From: Anodontia alba
Lineage: Eukaryota > Mollusca > Bivalvia > Lucinida > Lucinidae
Direction of reading: 5' to 3'
NCBI GenBank assembly: GCA_964016985.1
Contig: OZ024826.1
Coordinates: forward strand, 73,414,768-73,478,767
DNA length: 64,000 nucleotides
Positions 63,148-64,000 of this stretch are shown here, piece after piece; positions within the stretch are counted from its first letter, which is position 1; every line of letters begins with the position of its first letter. Both the position numbers and the translations under genes were made by a program. The notes under the pieces are model-generated. The model made no database searches. It saw nothing but the letters and a program-made list of their open reading frames with translations, and was not told the DNA's origin.

Positions 63148-64000
63148 TATTCAACGGTCATTTCTATTAGAATCTAACAGTTATTTTCCTGAAATCTCAT
63201 CATTAATAATTTTGCTCCCTTTTTGCACTAAGCTCTTTGATTGATACTAAGCTATTTTACTGACTTAAGTATTTCATACAGATATATATGGCACTTTGTT
63301 ACTGTTGCTTTTTTTTTCTCCAAATTTTGCTGACAAACATGGCGAGCTCAACTCAGGGCCTTATTCAACTGCTGTAGTATTAAAATCCGTATTTTCCATT
63401 AACTTTCTTGCATGTTGGCTATACTTGGACAAATGAGTTTTCTATCAGGAACGTTGATTACTTGGCTGTCGATGTTAATAAAATGAAGTGCATATGTTTG
63501 AATATTCATTGGAAGTCGTTGTTAACTGCGAACCAGGACATATTTGCTAAGCTGCTTATACTCTAATATCCTGTTACATACTATGTCACAGCATGCAAAT
63601 CCATATAGATCATCTAAGATGACATAACTAGGATGAAAAATATAAAAGCGGGGGCATCCAATTGATAATTATAACGGATCACGTCAATACTTATTGATAT
63701 CAAGAGTAAATCAAATCAATAAAGTTGTTTAATTGAATCACCAGACGGGACAGCAAAGAAAACGTCAACGCATATCATAGATCTAGATAAGACATTTTTC
63801 CACCCAAAAAGTGTTGATATTTTTATTTCTCCACAAAAACCTATATTGTAGTACTCATTAGAAGCGCATCGCCATCTTCAGACGAACAGTGAGGGCTCTG
63901 ATCAGACTGCTCGCATGTCATTGGATTAATTTTTCACGTTGCAGAAGACATATATATGAGCCTTTGGATTCTGGGATTTCACATTTCGCATATACATTTC
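62610..64000. other. No recognisable gene
   Basis: Apart from the TC/TG microsatellite and, at 63800-63930, scraps like MITE A (CCTATATTGTAGTACTCATT) and family S (CTCTGATCAGACTGC), nothing is seen. Confidence 0.35.
63078..63146. repeat. (TC)n(TG)n microsatellite
   Basis: About 17 TC then 18 TG units. Confidence 0.95.

Overview
The window looks like AT-rich, gene-poor DNA from an animal genome. Coding sequence occurs as short exons with GT-AG splice borders, there are three classes of tRNA-like or SINE repeats, dead Tc1 and mariner transposons, dozens of fold-back MITEs and long GT/CA/TA microsatellites. The repeats and a membrane C-type-lectin receptor with a bivalve-like mix of elements suggest a mollusc, most likely a bivalve. 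That assignment is an inference and cannot be proved from the sequence alone.

The one well-supported host gene lies on the minus strand, from 57342 down to 29885 (its 5' end is not found in the window). Seven exons, four or more of them easy to miss as ORFs, splice in frame without any adjustment: the last exon of one C-type-lectin domain (57243-57342), a two-exon CTLD (55926-56179, 52408-52579), a second two-exon CTLD (46249-46503, 44449-44628), a Pro/Thr/Ser-rich stalk (31989-32291) and a terminal exon with a transmembrane helix and a short cytoplasmic tail carrying an FENQTY internalisation-type motif (29885-30132). An AATAAA signal follows. The product is a type I membrane, mannose-receptor-like multi-CTLD protein. 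About 26 kb of introns separate these exons, and they are packed with transposons.

Region by region: 0-4.1 kb holds a fold-back element whose arms contain 20-bp tandem repeats; 4-17 kb is a mosaic of hairpin MITEs and retroelement scraps; 17.5-19.1 kb is a Tc1-like transposon; 20.7-21.05 kb is a tRNA-headed SINE; 22.4-23.9 kb is a 45-bp satellite arranged as an inverted repeat; 27.8-29.0 kb is a decayed reverse-transcriptase element; 29.8-57.3 kb is the lectin gene with, in its introns, two SINE copies with perfect target duplications (31.2 and 50.9 kb), another SINE (48.1 kb), a second Tc1 copy nested in a pogo-type MITE (40-41.9 kb), two mariners (42.8 and 54.3 kb) and the TA array at 37.7 kb; 57.4-64 kb returns to MITEs, a second retroelement scrap, CA arrays and one possible terminal exon of another gene (60403-60717).

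No prokaryotic, CRISPR, rRNA or operon features are present. Nearly all remaining open frames are chance frames in repeats.
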